From a virus, in the IMG/VR virus record IMGVR_UViG_3300050121_000298, positions 1-64,000 of that record: a stretch of 64,000 bases of DNA. One strand, 5' to 3'. The position numbers and the translations under genes were made by a program. Positions within the stretch are counted from its first letter, which is position 1. Each line of letters starts with the position of its first letter. Below are positions 14,115-21,633 of this stretch, piece by piece. Below the pieces are notes generated by a model, which saw nothing but the letters and a program-made list of their open reading frames with translations, was not told the DNA's origin and made no database searches.

Positions 14115-16067
14115 ATGTCAAAAAGTTATGTTTATGATTACGAGACGATATGCAATTGCTTCGTCGCAGTATTTGAAGAACTAGAGGGTTCTGACAGAAA
14201 GGTGTTTATTTTTCATCCTATCAGGAATGACTTTGATAAGTACCTTAAATTTCTGGAACAAAACATCAAAATCAAAGACCGTCACTGTGGCTTTAACTCT
14301 ATAAAGTTTGATGGCCAGATCACGGAGTTCATCTTACGTAACAAAAAAGAATTCAAAGAACTTCATGTAGATGCGTTAACTAAAAGAGTCTACGACTTCG
14401 CGCAAGAGACTATCCGCAAAACTTCTACACAAGGAGGTTACCCCGAATACAGAGAGGATCAGTTTAAGATCCCGACTACCGACATCTTTGCCTGGAACAA
14501 CTGGGATTCAAATGCGAAACGTGCTTCTTTGAAATGGCTTCAGTTTACGATGAACTGGTATAACGTACAAGAAATGCCACATGCACACAGTGTTCCTGTC
14601 GAGACAGTAGAGCAGTTAAAGATGATTGTCGATTATTGTATCAATGATGTAAGGTCTACCAAGAATATTTTTCGCCATCAGGATGCCAAAGGTAACTATG
14701 ACATGCTTGAACAGATGCAACTAAGAGCAGATTTGAGTAAAGAATACAAGATCAATCTTCATTCAGCTCCAGAGCCCAAGATAGGGAAAGAGATGTTTCT
14801 ACACTTCTTGTCAAAGAAACTGGGAGTCACTAAGAATTCTTTACGTTATAATCAGACTATCCGTGACAAAGTATACGTGGGAGAGATCATTCTTCCTTAC
14901 ATAAAGTTTCAAATACCCGAGTTTCAACAGATGTTCAACTGGGCAAAAGCACTTATACTGGATATAAAAAGCATTGGCGATGACGAAGAGAAGAAAGGGC
15001 CTAAATACACCTTATCTATAGGTGATACTAAGAGTGTCTATGGCCTTGGAGGAATTCATGGTTGTATAACGCCTGGAGTATATAAGTCGAGCAAAGGTAA
15101 AATCATCAAATCGGCCGATGTGACTTCTTTCTATCCCAACCTTGCTATCAGAAACAGATGGTCCCCGGCGCATATTGCTAACGAGATCTTCTGTGACTTG
15201 TACGAATGGTTCTTTGAAGAGCGTAAGAAATACCCCAAGGGGTCATCACTTAACTACCTGTTTAAGATCATACTGAATGCCGTGTACGGTTTAAGTAAAA
15301 ATCGTTATTCGTTTCTATATGACCCTCAGTTCACATACAGGATCACCATGAACGGACAATTACTTCTAACCATGTTGTATGAGACAGTCTTACTTCGCAT
15401 TCCCGGAGCAGTGCCTCTGATGCAGAACACTGACGGATTGGAGTTCTTGATCGACGAAGGTCATGAAGCAGAATTCGACAAGATATGCCGGGAATGGGAA
15501 GTAATGACTAAACTACAACTTGAAGTAGTCACCTATGACAAGATGATCATTGCAGATGTGAACAGTTATATCGCTGTATATCACAATGGTAAAACTAAAT
15601 GTAAAGGACGTTTCGAATTTGAGGATAAAATGCTACACAAAAACTCTTCTCTTCGTATCGTGCCTATGACTATCTACAACTACTTTGTCAACCATACGCC
15701 CATAGAAGAGTTCCTGGCTACGCAAACCAACATCTTTGACTTCTGTGCCGGTGCTAAATTAAAACGTCCATGGAAGCTTATTAAGCAGTTTGTAAAAGAC
15801 AGTGCCTTTACAGAGGAACCTCTGAGCCGTATCGTAAGATACTACTACTCTAACAAAGGATGCAAGTTAATCAAACGTCACCCTGATGGAAGAGAGATAC
15901 AACTAGAAAGCGGAACACCTATGCTCACTGTGTATAACATTGCACAGAAGAAAGACTTCAATGACTACGATCTTGACATATCCATATATCTTAAACAGAT
16001 CATGGATGAGATCGAGAAGATCGAAATACAACAAACAAAAAAAGTAAACGAGTTAACCCTATTTTAA
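14115..16067 (+). CDS. Family B DNA polymerase
   Basis: The 650-residue protein is the phage replicative polymerase. The N-terminal 3'-5' exonuclease shows ExoI YDYETI (D8, E10), ExoII CGFNSIKFDGQI, and ExoIII DYCINDVRST. The polymerase domain shows motif A SADVTSFYPNL (D335), motif B FKIILNAVYGLSKNRY, and motif C MQNTDGLEF with the metal-binding D440. The first Asp of the usual DTD in motif C is Asn438, which is tolerated since D335 and D440 are the catalytic pair. The length is short for PolB, as in compact phage forms. crAss-like groups use either PolA or PolB; this one belongs to the PolB side. The next gene starts one base after the stop. Confidence 0.92.
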   Translation: MSKSYVYDYETICNCFVAVFEELEGSDRKVFIFHPIRNDFDKYLKFLEQNIKIKDRHCGFNSIKFDGQITEFILRNKKEFKELHVDALTKRVYDFAQETIRKTSTQGGYPEYREDQFKIPTTDIFAWNNWDSNAKRASLKWLQFTMNWYNVQEMPHAHSVPVETVEQLKMIVDYCINDVRSTKNIFRHQDAKGNYDMLEQMQLRADLSKEYKINLHSAPEPKIGKEMFLHFLSKKLGVTKNSLRYNQTIRDKVYVGEIILPYIKFQIPEFQQMFNWAKALILDIKSIGDDEEKKGPKYTLSIGDTKSVYGLGGIHGCITPGVYKSSKGKIIKSADVTSFYPNLAIRNRWSPAHIANEIFCDLYEWFFEERKKYPKGSSLNYLFKIILNAVYGLSKNRYSFLYDPQFTYRITMNGQLLLTMLYETVLLRIPGAVPLMQNTDGLEFLIDEGHEAEFDKICREWEVMTKLQLEVVTYDKMIIADVNSYIAVYHNGKTKCKGRFEFEDKMLHKNSSLRIVPMTIYNYFVNHTPIEEFLATQTNIFDFCAGAKLKRPWKLIKQFVKDSAFTEEPLSRIVRYYYSNKGCKLIKRHPDGREIQLESGTPMLTVYNIAQKKDFNDYDLDISIYLKQIMDEIEKIEIQQTKKVNELTLF

Positions 16068-16068
16068 A

Positions 16069-17685
16069 ATGAAAAAGACAATAAGCGGCTTCCCTGCATT
16101 TAAGTTATTACTCTCTACAGCCGTCCCAGTTCTAACCAAGACCTACACTCCCATTGCTCATGACGATATCGTAAACAGAGTACGTGAGGAGATCGGAAAA
16201 GCAGGTTTTAAGATCACCAAAGAAGACTACAAAGCTACCGGCAACGGACAGATAGGTATAGGAATATACCGTATGGAATACAAGTTTGACAAAAGCATAG
16301 AGCTGCTAGCCAGTTTCATGAATTCTTACGACACAAGTTATGCCTTTCGTTTCACGCTTGGAGTAGGAGTCAAAGGTTCTGATAACACCATGTTTCTCTG
16401 TGATGACGCAAGCAAGGTCTATAAGAAATTCCATAAAGGAGACGCCAACGTGTTATCCAATAACCAGATCTCAGAGCAGTTTGCCAATGCAGGTGAGTTT
16501 TGGGAACTGGCCCTACAGGATAAAGACGTGATGTGTGGACTCCCAATGGATACCGAGAATCAAGATGCTTTCTTTAAGATCATCACCGATATCTATTTTC
16601 AAGACAGTCTATTGACTGGATATCAAATGGGTATCATCAAAGACGAACTTTCTGAAAAACATGTTCAACCATGGCATACCGGGGTGACTTTAGAGTCTCT
16701 GTGGCATTATTATAACTGTGTCCTTGTGGCCCTACAGGAATCTCATCCTGCTACTTGGGTGTCTACTCAGAAGACTTTCCACAAGAGAGTCAGTGAAATA
16801 TTCACCCTTCCATCTTATGGTACTGGTAAGATCGTCAAAACCGAAAGTGCTATCACCATGGAAATGGAGTCCTCTCCTGCAGGGATCCTTATGGCTACTT
16901 TTGCAAAAGACGGGATCACGACTGATATCGTGACAATACCTGGAGAACCTTTTATGAAAGTTGCAGAGTTTATAGCCAGTATTGATCCTATCACGGAAGA
17001 TCCAAAAGTATCTGTTGTCAAATTCGTTACCACCGATGAAGATATACTTCTTGATTTTGGTAATTGCATCATTCCCGGTAGTTTTGACAGTGATGTTCCA
17101 GAAGATATTCTCACCGTTAAACATGCTGATCCGGCCTATGGTTATGGGCCACATAAAGGTGTTTCTCTTGCTATTGGATATCCCGGATCAGGAATGGAAC
17201 CGGGTGCTTTTGAGAAGATGTTTCCTGAAGAAGTGACTCTCGAAGATGTAGTCACCACATCAGAAGAAGTTCCTATATCTGAAACTCCTACTGAAGAAGT
17301 ACCCGAACCAATCTCAGAGACTATCGAAGAAGTATCTCCTATTATAGAAGAGACTGATTTTCTCACAGTATCACATATGACAGATCCTGAAACGGAACCG
17401 TCACTGGGTATGACAGAAGATGAGTTCTTGCTGATAGCAGATATTCCTATGCTTATACAAGCCAGAGCAGACGGCCTGTTGACGCTAAAAGGAAAGTCAC
17501 AACTTGCCACGATGACCAATGCCAAGTATCATAAGGATGCTGAAGCAGACGAGTTGTTTCTTTCGACAGCCACTCTGGAGACTCTACGAAAAGGTAAAGA
17601 AGCAGGTACACTCAGTCCTACTGGCTTATCGCTTTATGATCTAATGAGTATTTCGCAACCTATGGAACAATCGTTCGATTTCTAA
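16069..17685 (+). CDS. Hypothetical protein with acidic repetitive C-terminal region
   Basis: The 538-residue protein is adjacent to polB and presumably co-transcribed. Residues 1-260 look like a mixed alpha/beta domain with many aromatic residues. At about residues 385-430 there is a low-complexity Glu/Ser/Thr/Pro tract (EEVPISETPTEEVPEPISE), then a helical tail with TLETLRKGKEAGTLS. I recognise no family. Position suggests a replication accessory protein with a flexible acidic linker. It is followed by a terminator. Confidence 0.75.
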   Translation: MKKTISGFPAFKLLLSTAVPVLTKTYTPIAHDDIVNRVREEIGKAGFKITKEDYKATGNGQIGIGIYRMEYKFDKSIELLASFMNSYDTSYAFRFTLGVGVKGSDNTMFLCDDASKVYKKFHKGDANVLSNNQISEQFANAGEFWELALQDKDVMCGLPMDTENQDAFFKIITDIYFQDSLLTGYQMGIIKDELSEKHVQPWHTGVTLESLWHYYNCVLVALQESHPATWVSTQKTFHKRVSEIFTLPSYGTGKIVKTESAITMEMESSPAGILMATFAKDGITTDIVTIPGEPFMKVAEFIASIDPITEDPKVSVVKFVTTDEDILLDFGNCIIPGSFDSDVPEDILTVKHADPAYGYGPHKGVSLAIGYPGSGMEPGAFEKMFPEEVTLEDVVTTSEEVPISETPTEEVPEPISETIEEVSPIIEETDFLTVSHMTDPETEPSLGMTEDEFLLIADIPMLIQARADGLLTLKGKSQLATMTNAKYHKDAEADELFLSTATLETLRKGKEAGTLSPTGLSLYDLMSISQPMEQSFDF

Positions 17686-17699
17686 AATCATCTAAAAAG

Positions 17700-17740
17700 A
17701 AATAAGCCTGCCTCTGTGAAAAGAAGCGGGCTTATTTTTT
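17700..17740 (+). terminator. Terminator after the 538-aa gene
   Basis: AATAAGCC (17701-17708) pairs with GGCTTATT (17729-17736), extended by an inner GC pair, followed by T4. The T run merges into the -7 box of the next promoter. Confidence 0.85.
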
Positions 17741-17747
17741 ATCTTTG
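17740..17747 (+). promoter_or_regulatory. Putative promoter box TATCTTTG
   Basis: TATCTTTG matches TAnnTTTG exactly and lies 22 bases before the ATG of the next gene. No clear TTTG -33 box is seen, because the upstream DNA is the terminator stem. Confidence 0.5.
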
Positions 17748-17768
17748 TCACACTTAATACTATACATT

Positions 17769-18137
17769 ATGGGATGGGATGCTGAATCATCATTAATAGT
17801 CGTCTATGGAGTACGTTCACGACACATTAAAAATAGAAGAATCAATAAACTGTTTAAGGGTGCCTTTAAGAATATTCAACAAATCGCAGGAACTGCCGAT
17901 GGTTCCCTTGATATTGGATCACTTGACTGTTCTACAACTAGAAAAATGCTCGAACAAGCCACAGATCAAAGTGCATATACTTACGAAGGATGGAATGTAG
18001 AGTTCGTAAAAGAATTGAACGCCAAAGCTAATTGGAATTTTAAATACCCAAAGAAGGATCTATGGGCTTATCTGAGTGCTAAAGCGTTTCTTGAAATATG
18101 CGCACAGGAAAATTTATCGATAAAATTTACTTGGTAA
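17769..18137 (+). CDS. Hypothetical phage protein
   Basis: The 122-residue protein starts at ATG 17769 (MGWDAESSLIVVYG). A TTG frame beginning at 17745 lies inside the promoter box and is rejected. The sequence is basic near the N-terminus (RSRHIKNRRINKL) and ends in an amphipathic helix. No family is recognised. It has its own promoter and shares a bidirectional terminator with the lysis cassette. Confidence 0.65.
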   Translation: MGWDAESSLIVVYGVRSRHIKNRRINKLFKGAFKNIQQIAGTADGSLDIGSLDCSTTRKMLEQATDQSAYTYEGWNVEFVKELNAKANWNFKYPKKDLWAYLSAKAFLEICAQENLSIKFTW

Positions 18138-18140
18138 AGC

Positions 18141-18171
18141 AAAAGAGACTGCCTATGAGACAGTCTCTTTT
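18141..18171. terminator. Bidirectional terminator between convergent genes
   Basis: AAAAGAGACTG pairs with CAGTCTCTTTT around a 9-base loop, with A and T runs on both sides. It lies three bases from both the plus-strand stop (18137) and the minus-strand stop (18175). Confidence 0.88.
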
Positions 18172-18174
18172 CTT

Positions 18175-18708
18175 TTATTTAAACAAGCCCTTGATATATC
18201 CTATCGGGTTAAAGCCTTTGATCTGAATCCATACGAAGACACCAACAGCAACGACAGTAAAGACAATGAAGAATATCCACATGAATCTCTTAGGGTCTTT
18301 AGCCACATCGGTCACGGTGTTTGTATTTGAATCAGTAGTCCTGGCGGTCTTATTGAATAAAGTAGAATCTGTTTTTGTTATACCTTTAACCTCTGTGTTC
18401 TTGGTGATAGTAGTAGTCTTAACAGATTTTATATTCCCGGCAAAACTATTACCTGCAACCATTGCTTTGGTATTAGGTGCTACCAAGGAGTCCCCCTTTT
18501 TCATAGGAGGATAATATTGCACTTCAACTACCTGTATAGTGTTATCATTTGTCTTGGTAGTGTCGATACTTGTCTGTACCTGTTTAGTCTGTTCTGTCTT
18601 TACAGCCTCTACTACATGTGAGGCAGTTGTCACTTTAGTCAATGGTTTACAAGAGAGTAAAACACATGCTAATAGTGATAATAATAACGATAGGATTATT
18701 CTTTTCAT
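18175..18708 (-). CDS. u-spanin-like lipoprotein with C-terminal membrane segment
   Basis: The 177-residue protein has a lipoprotein signal at residues 1-20, ending in a VLLSC lipobox (Cys20). The middle is a Ser/Thr/Lys-rich beta-type region. One membrane helix lies near the C-terminus (MWIFFIVFTVVAVGVFVWI). An outer-membrane lipid anchor plus an inner-membrane helix in one chain is the architecture of unimolecular spanins, which fuse the two membranes in the last step of lysis. It is the last gene of the leftward lysis cassette and overlaps the holin-like gene by four bases. Homology to a named spanin family is not claimed. Confidence 0.7.
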   Translation of the reverse strand: MKRIILSLLLSLLACVLLSCKPLTKVTTASHVVEAVKTEQTKQVQTSIDTTKTNDNTIQVVEVQYYPPMKKGDSLVAPNTKAMVAGNSFAGNIKSVKTTTITKNTEVKGITKTDSTLFNKTARTTDSNTNTVTDVAKDPKRFMWIFFIVFTVVAVGVFVWIQIKGFNPIGYIKGLFK

Positions 18709-18974
18709 CGTGGTATAAATTTCTTAATGTTTTCTACTACTGTATCGGGAGAGAATAAGAATAACGCTCCGATAGTAATACCTATGACAGCATCCGCCCA
18801 GGTAGTTGTAGCTTTTATGAAGATGGACCCGACAGAAGCCAGGATGATAACAAAACCGATAATTGAAGTAATAGGACTGGCTTTGATGTTTTTAAACGTG
18901 AACAACATAGTTGTAGACACGGTTACGACAGCAGGTTTATCTGAAGTGATGTCGTTGTTTTCGTTGGTTTCCAT
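18705..18974 (-). CDS. Holin-like small membrane protein
   Basis: The 89-residue protein has a polar N-terminus of about 30 residues and two membrane helices (SPITSIIGFVIILASVGSIFI and DAVIGITIGALFLFSP) separated by a short loop. It ends in a basic tail (NIKKFIPR). This is the class II holin topology. It lies between a spanin-like gene and another small membrane protein, which supports a lysis role. Holins form the pores that release or activate the endolysin; the candidate endolysin of this phage lies apart, at 24378-25088. Confidence 0.7.
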   Translation of the reverse strand: METNENNDITSDKPAVVTVSTTMLFTFKNIKASPITSIIGFVIILASVGSIFIKATTTWADAVIGITIGALFLFSPDTVVENIKKFIPR

Positions 18975-18977
18975 ATT

Positions 18978-19289
18978 TTATTTGTTTATTTGTGTCTCGA
19001 CTTTGGCTATGGCTACGTTACATACGTTGACTTCTTTAGAGATCACGTCTAGTTTGTCAAAAAGTTTATCAAAGAGTTTAGTTTGTGCATCTGTCAATTT
19101 AGCCTGCGTTTCAGCATGATCCGTTTTGTATTCTTTGAATCGTAATTCATTGGCTATTATGGTGGCATTTGCTGCGATCAGGTTCGCTTCCAACACATTA
19201 ACCTTACTATTGATCTTTACCCAACCTGTAATAAGCAATGTTATATTACCGGTGAATAACCCTGACAATATCATGCTGAGTGGTTCCAT
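18978..19289 (-). CDS. Small membrane protein with coiled coil, lysis cassette
   Basis: The 103-residue protein has one N-terminal membrane helix (about residues 5-25, ILSGLFTGNITLLITGWV) followed by a long heptad-patterned helix (VLEANLIAANATIIANEL, then FDKLFDKLDVISKEV). This is the layout of an inner-membrane spanin subunit or a holin accessory protein. It shares one base with the upstream gene and sits three bases before the holin-like gene. Confidence 0.65.
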   Translation of the reverse strand: MEPLSMILSGLFTGNITLLITGWVKINSKVNVLEANLIAANATIIANELRFKEYKTDHAETQAKLTDAQTKLFDKLFDKLDVISKEVNVCNVAIAKVETQINK

Positions 19290-19537
19290 TACTTCTTCCC
19301 TCCCTGTGTTCCAATCATTTCGGTATTGGCTCTGACCACTTTCATCATCTGAAAGGTATTTTCAGTGTTGATCGAGTCATTACGTTTGAGTACTTCCAGG
19401 GTCTTAGAGTTATCATTCAGAGTAGTCTTCATATCTGAGATCAGGTTGTATATGCCAAAGATGATAAAGATACCGGTGATGACATATCCAACATAAGAGA
19501 GGTAACGGAGACGATTAAGCGTCTTGAGTTTGTCCAT
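19289..19537 (-). CDS. Small membrane protein, first gene of the lysis cassette
   Basis: The 82-residue protein has one membrane helix (LSYVGYVITGIFIIFGIYNLI, residues 13-33) and a C-terminal helical segment (TLNDNSKTLEVLKRND). It is the first gene of four on the minus strand, and its ATG faces a 210-base divergent intergenic region. The family is unknown; a role in lysis timing is inferred from the neighbours. Confidence 0.62.
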   Translation of the reverse strand: MDKLKTLNRLRYLSYVGYVITGIFIIFGIYNLISDMKTTLNDNSKTLEVLKRNDSINTENTFQMMKVVRANTEMIGTQGGKK

Positions 19538-19749
19538 CTAACAAGAATATAACGGAAGATCTATAAATATAGAACTTTATCCTACTTATAAGATACGTAT
19601 AATTACTAATGTAAACAACTACAAAATGACATAAGACCAGTCTATCAGACTATTTTCAATAATGTCTACAAAAAATAATTCAAAATATCTGTTGTGTCTT
19701 GGGTTTTAATTGTAGACCTTTGTCCTCTTCGCGCATATTTTCTAAGTCC
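19538..19749. promoter_or_regulatory. Divergent intergenic region between the lysis cassette and the DnaA-like gene
   Basis: The region holds promoter-like sequences for both directions. On the minus strand ATTTTTTGTAGACATT (rc of about 19661-19676) precedes the lysis cassette. On the plus strand TTTTAATTGTAGACC (19703-19717) precedes the DnaA-like gene. Both share TTGTAGAC with other phage promoters. No gene or hairpin is visible. Confidence 0.45.
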
Positions 19750-20169
19750 ATGAACCTGCACACTACACAACAACTACGATACGACATAATGAGTCGTCCT
19801 CTTAAAGTGTTACTCACTAAACAGGATCTGATTAAAGTGATAGTGGCAGAAGTCGAGACAGAATACGGTTACTCTGTTGATCTCTCAAATCGTAGAAAAG
19901 AAAACATACTTCTGGTACACCTTATCTATTATATAGTACGGTACAAGTTCTCTCAATACAAAATTACCTGTGAAGAATTAAGTCAGGTCTTTAATCGAAG
20001 TACATCTAATATCGTCTTAGCATGTAAGTCTATTCAGAACGCTATTGACACAGAACCTCTCTTTAAAGAAAAAGTCAATAACATCAAACGTCATATTCAG
20101 GAGTCCTTGGATATGAGAACATCAATTATAAAGACAGAGTTTCTGACATTTCACATACATCTAAACTAA
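19750..20169 (+). CDS. DnaA domain IV-like DNA-binding protein
   Basis: The 139-residue protein resembles the C-terminal origin-binding domain of DnaA. The helical series NRRKENILLVHLIYYIVRY, then KITCEELSQVFNRSTSNIVL, then ACKSIQNAID follows the DnaA order of a basic helix, a helix-turn-helix and a signature helix. The DnaA signature DHxTVxHA reads STSNIVLACK, so specificity for a standard DnaA box is not expected. The AAA+ domain is absent. Recognition of a phage origin or repression of host initiation are both possible. The TTG at 19699 gives a longer frame but lies in the promoter, so the ATG at 19750 is preferred. Confidence 0.7.
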   Translation: MNLHTTQQLRYDIMSRPLKVLLTKQDLIKVIVAEVETEYGYSVDLSNRRKENILLVHLIYYIVRYKFSQYKITCEELSQVFNRSTSNIVLACKSIQNAIDTEPLFKEKVNNIKRHIQESLDMRTSIIKTEFLTFHIHLN

Positions 20170-20205
20170 TACATCGAGAACTAAAACCTTTAACACCCTC
20201 ATAAC

Positions 20206-20832
20206 ATGACACATCTATTTAATTTCCTTGCCGAGAGAGGGGTCACACCCAACGGTTTATATATTCTACACAGCATACACACCAAGATTGGCTTTTCCGA
20301 GTATGTACTACCCTTAAGAACTGAGACTGACAAACTCTATAATGCAGGGATGATACAACAAAAAGAAAGTGACCCGTTACATCAGAGAGAGTTAACCGAG
20401 ACAGGCCTGAAACTTTTACATGATGCCGAGAAGTTCTTCATCAAAGGAAAGGGTAAGTCTACCACTCATCATGACGAATGGACACCTATGATAGAGATGT
20501 TCCGAATGACATTTCCCACGGGAAGTGTAGGAAATACGACCTATAGGACAAATGTGAGGGATTTATACGACAGGTTCGTGTGGTTCTTTGACAATTACAA
20601 CTATCCCTGGGAACTGGTACTGGCTGCGACAAAAGAATATGTCAAGAGCAAAACCGATGTCTACGGGAAACCTAGTTATATGAAGTCTGCCGGTCACTTC
20701 ATCCGCAAACAGGAAATCGACAAAACATTAGTCTGTATGCTTGCTGACTACTGCGATAAGATCCTGGAACAAAAACAAAGTAACGGAGAATCAGAAGGTA
20801 TCTTCAAATTCTTTCAAGGAGTGGAGTTATAA
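20206..20832 (+). CDS. Hypothetical protein, possible replication partner of the DnaA-like protein
   Basis: The 208-residue protein begins with a helical, winged-helix-like region (THLFNFLAERGVTPNGLYIL, then LTETGLKLLHDAEKF). The second part has many aromatic residues and reads LYDRFVWFFDNYNYPWELVL, then KPSYMKSAGHFIRKQEIDK. This order, a winged helix followed by a helical domain, recalls DnaD-like or replisome-organiser proteins, but I cannot assign it. It follows the DnaA-like gene by 36 bases and ends at a bidirectional terminator. Confidence 0.6.
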   Translation: MTHLFNFLAERGVTPNGLYILHSIHTKIGFSEYVLPLRTETDKLYNAGMIQQKESDPLHQRELTETGLKLLHDAEKFFIKGKGKSTTHHDEWTPMIEMFRMTFPTGSVGNTTYRTNVRDLYDRFVWFFDNYNYPWELVLAATKEYVKSKTDVYGKPSYMKSAGHFIRKQEIDKTLVCMLADYCDKILEQKQSNGESEGIFKFFQGVEL

Positions 20833-20836
20833 AAAG

Positions 20837-20877
20837 AAAAAACAGCGCAGATGCTTTATGTCTACGCTGTTTTTTTT
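20837..20877. terminator. Bidirectional terminator ending early and late blocks
   Basis: AAAAAACAGCG pairs with CGCTGTTTTTT around a 17-base loop, with flanking A and T runs. It lies five bases after the plus-strand stop and serves as the meeting point of rightward early and leftward late transcription. Confidence 0.88.
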
Positions 20878-20901
20878 ACCTATTAGTTTCGAACTACTTC
20901 G

Positions 20902-21489
20902 TTACTCTGTGATTATTAAGGCACATGCCTTAAAGATATCACGTAAGTTATCGGTGATCTCTTCTTCCACCTCATCCGTCTTGACTACAGCAGCGCTGAC
21001 AGTCTTGTACCCGGCTCTGATGTCTTTCAGGGCGATCTTGTGCAGAGTGTATTCTTCTGCAGGTACAGTACATTCTTCATCCAGCCACTTCTGATACGCT
21101 TTGATATCATCTTCACGTTTCTGAATCTCTTTCTTGAACTTCTCACGAACCTCGGTTCTGACTTTTTTGGCTTCTACAGAGTTAGGATCGAAGTCCATCG
21201 TCTCCTGTTCACCAGCCTTGGTACTTTGTACGTTTGTCTTACCACCTGCCAATAACTTGTAAGCGTCTTTTAAACTCTCTTGATACTTGATGAAACCGTC
21301 TTCAAAAGGAATTATCTTGTCTGCAACGAAGGCCTCTACATGAGACTTAAGTAGTGTTCTGGTATGGTTGATGGCATAGTTGAGTTTGATACCTTGTGCC
21401 TTCTGCACATTTTTGAGATCATAGTCTAACTGCAAGATCTCTCTACGTGTCAGACGTTCTCTTTTTACTATTACTGCTGGTTTAAGCAT
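20902..21489 (-). CDS. Hypothetical charged helical protein, last gene of the late strand
   Basis: The 195-residue protein is almost wholly helical and charged (RREILQLDYDLKNVQKAQ, then VREKFKKEIQKREDDIKAY). A linker around TKAGEQETMDFDPNS is followed by a C-terminal helical part. No domain is recognised. It lies 145 bases beyond the tail fibre stop and a hairpin, so it may be expressed separately. A chaperone or assembly role for the tail fibre would fit its place but is unproven. Confidence 0.62.
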   Translation of the reverse strand: MLKPAVIVKRERLTRREILQLDYDLKNVQKAQGIKLNYAINHTRTLLKSHVEAFVADKIIPFEDGFIKYQESLKDAYKLLAGGKTNVQSTKAGEQETMDFDPNSVEAKKVRTEVREKFKKEIQKREDDIKAYQKWLDEECTVPAEEYTLHKIALKDIRAGYKTVSAAVVKTDEVEEEITDNLRDIFKACALIITE

Positions 21490-21579
21490 AGATTATAAAA
21501 GGTTGGTGTAAATGTTAGGAGTTTAAATGTTCATCGTATATATAAGGTAGTGAATAGTATTAACATATCCAAATCAAAG

Positions 21580-21616
21580 TGTAAACTTGTGTTCGGTAAC
21601 ATTACACAAGTTTACA
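21580..21616. terminator. Hairpin between the tail fibre gene and the 195-aa gene
   Basis: A 13-bp perfect stem TGTAAACTTGTGT/ACACAAGTTTACA encloses an 11-base loop, 18 bases after the tail fibre stop (minus strand). No strong U tract follows on the minus strand, so it may be a processing or attenuating hairpin rather than a full terminator. Confidence 0.65.
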
Positions 21617-21633
21617 GGTTTTGTACCTCATGA

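Noticed and set aside
16732-17525. Several open frames of 84-140 codons opposite or within the 538-aa gene
   Set aside because: They arise from the skewed, acidic repeat composition of the real gene.
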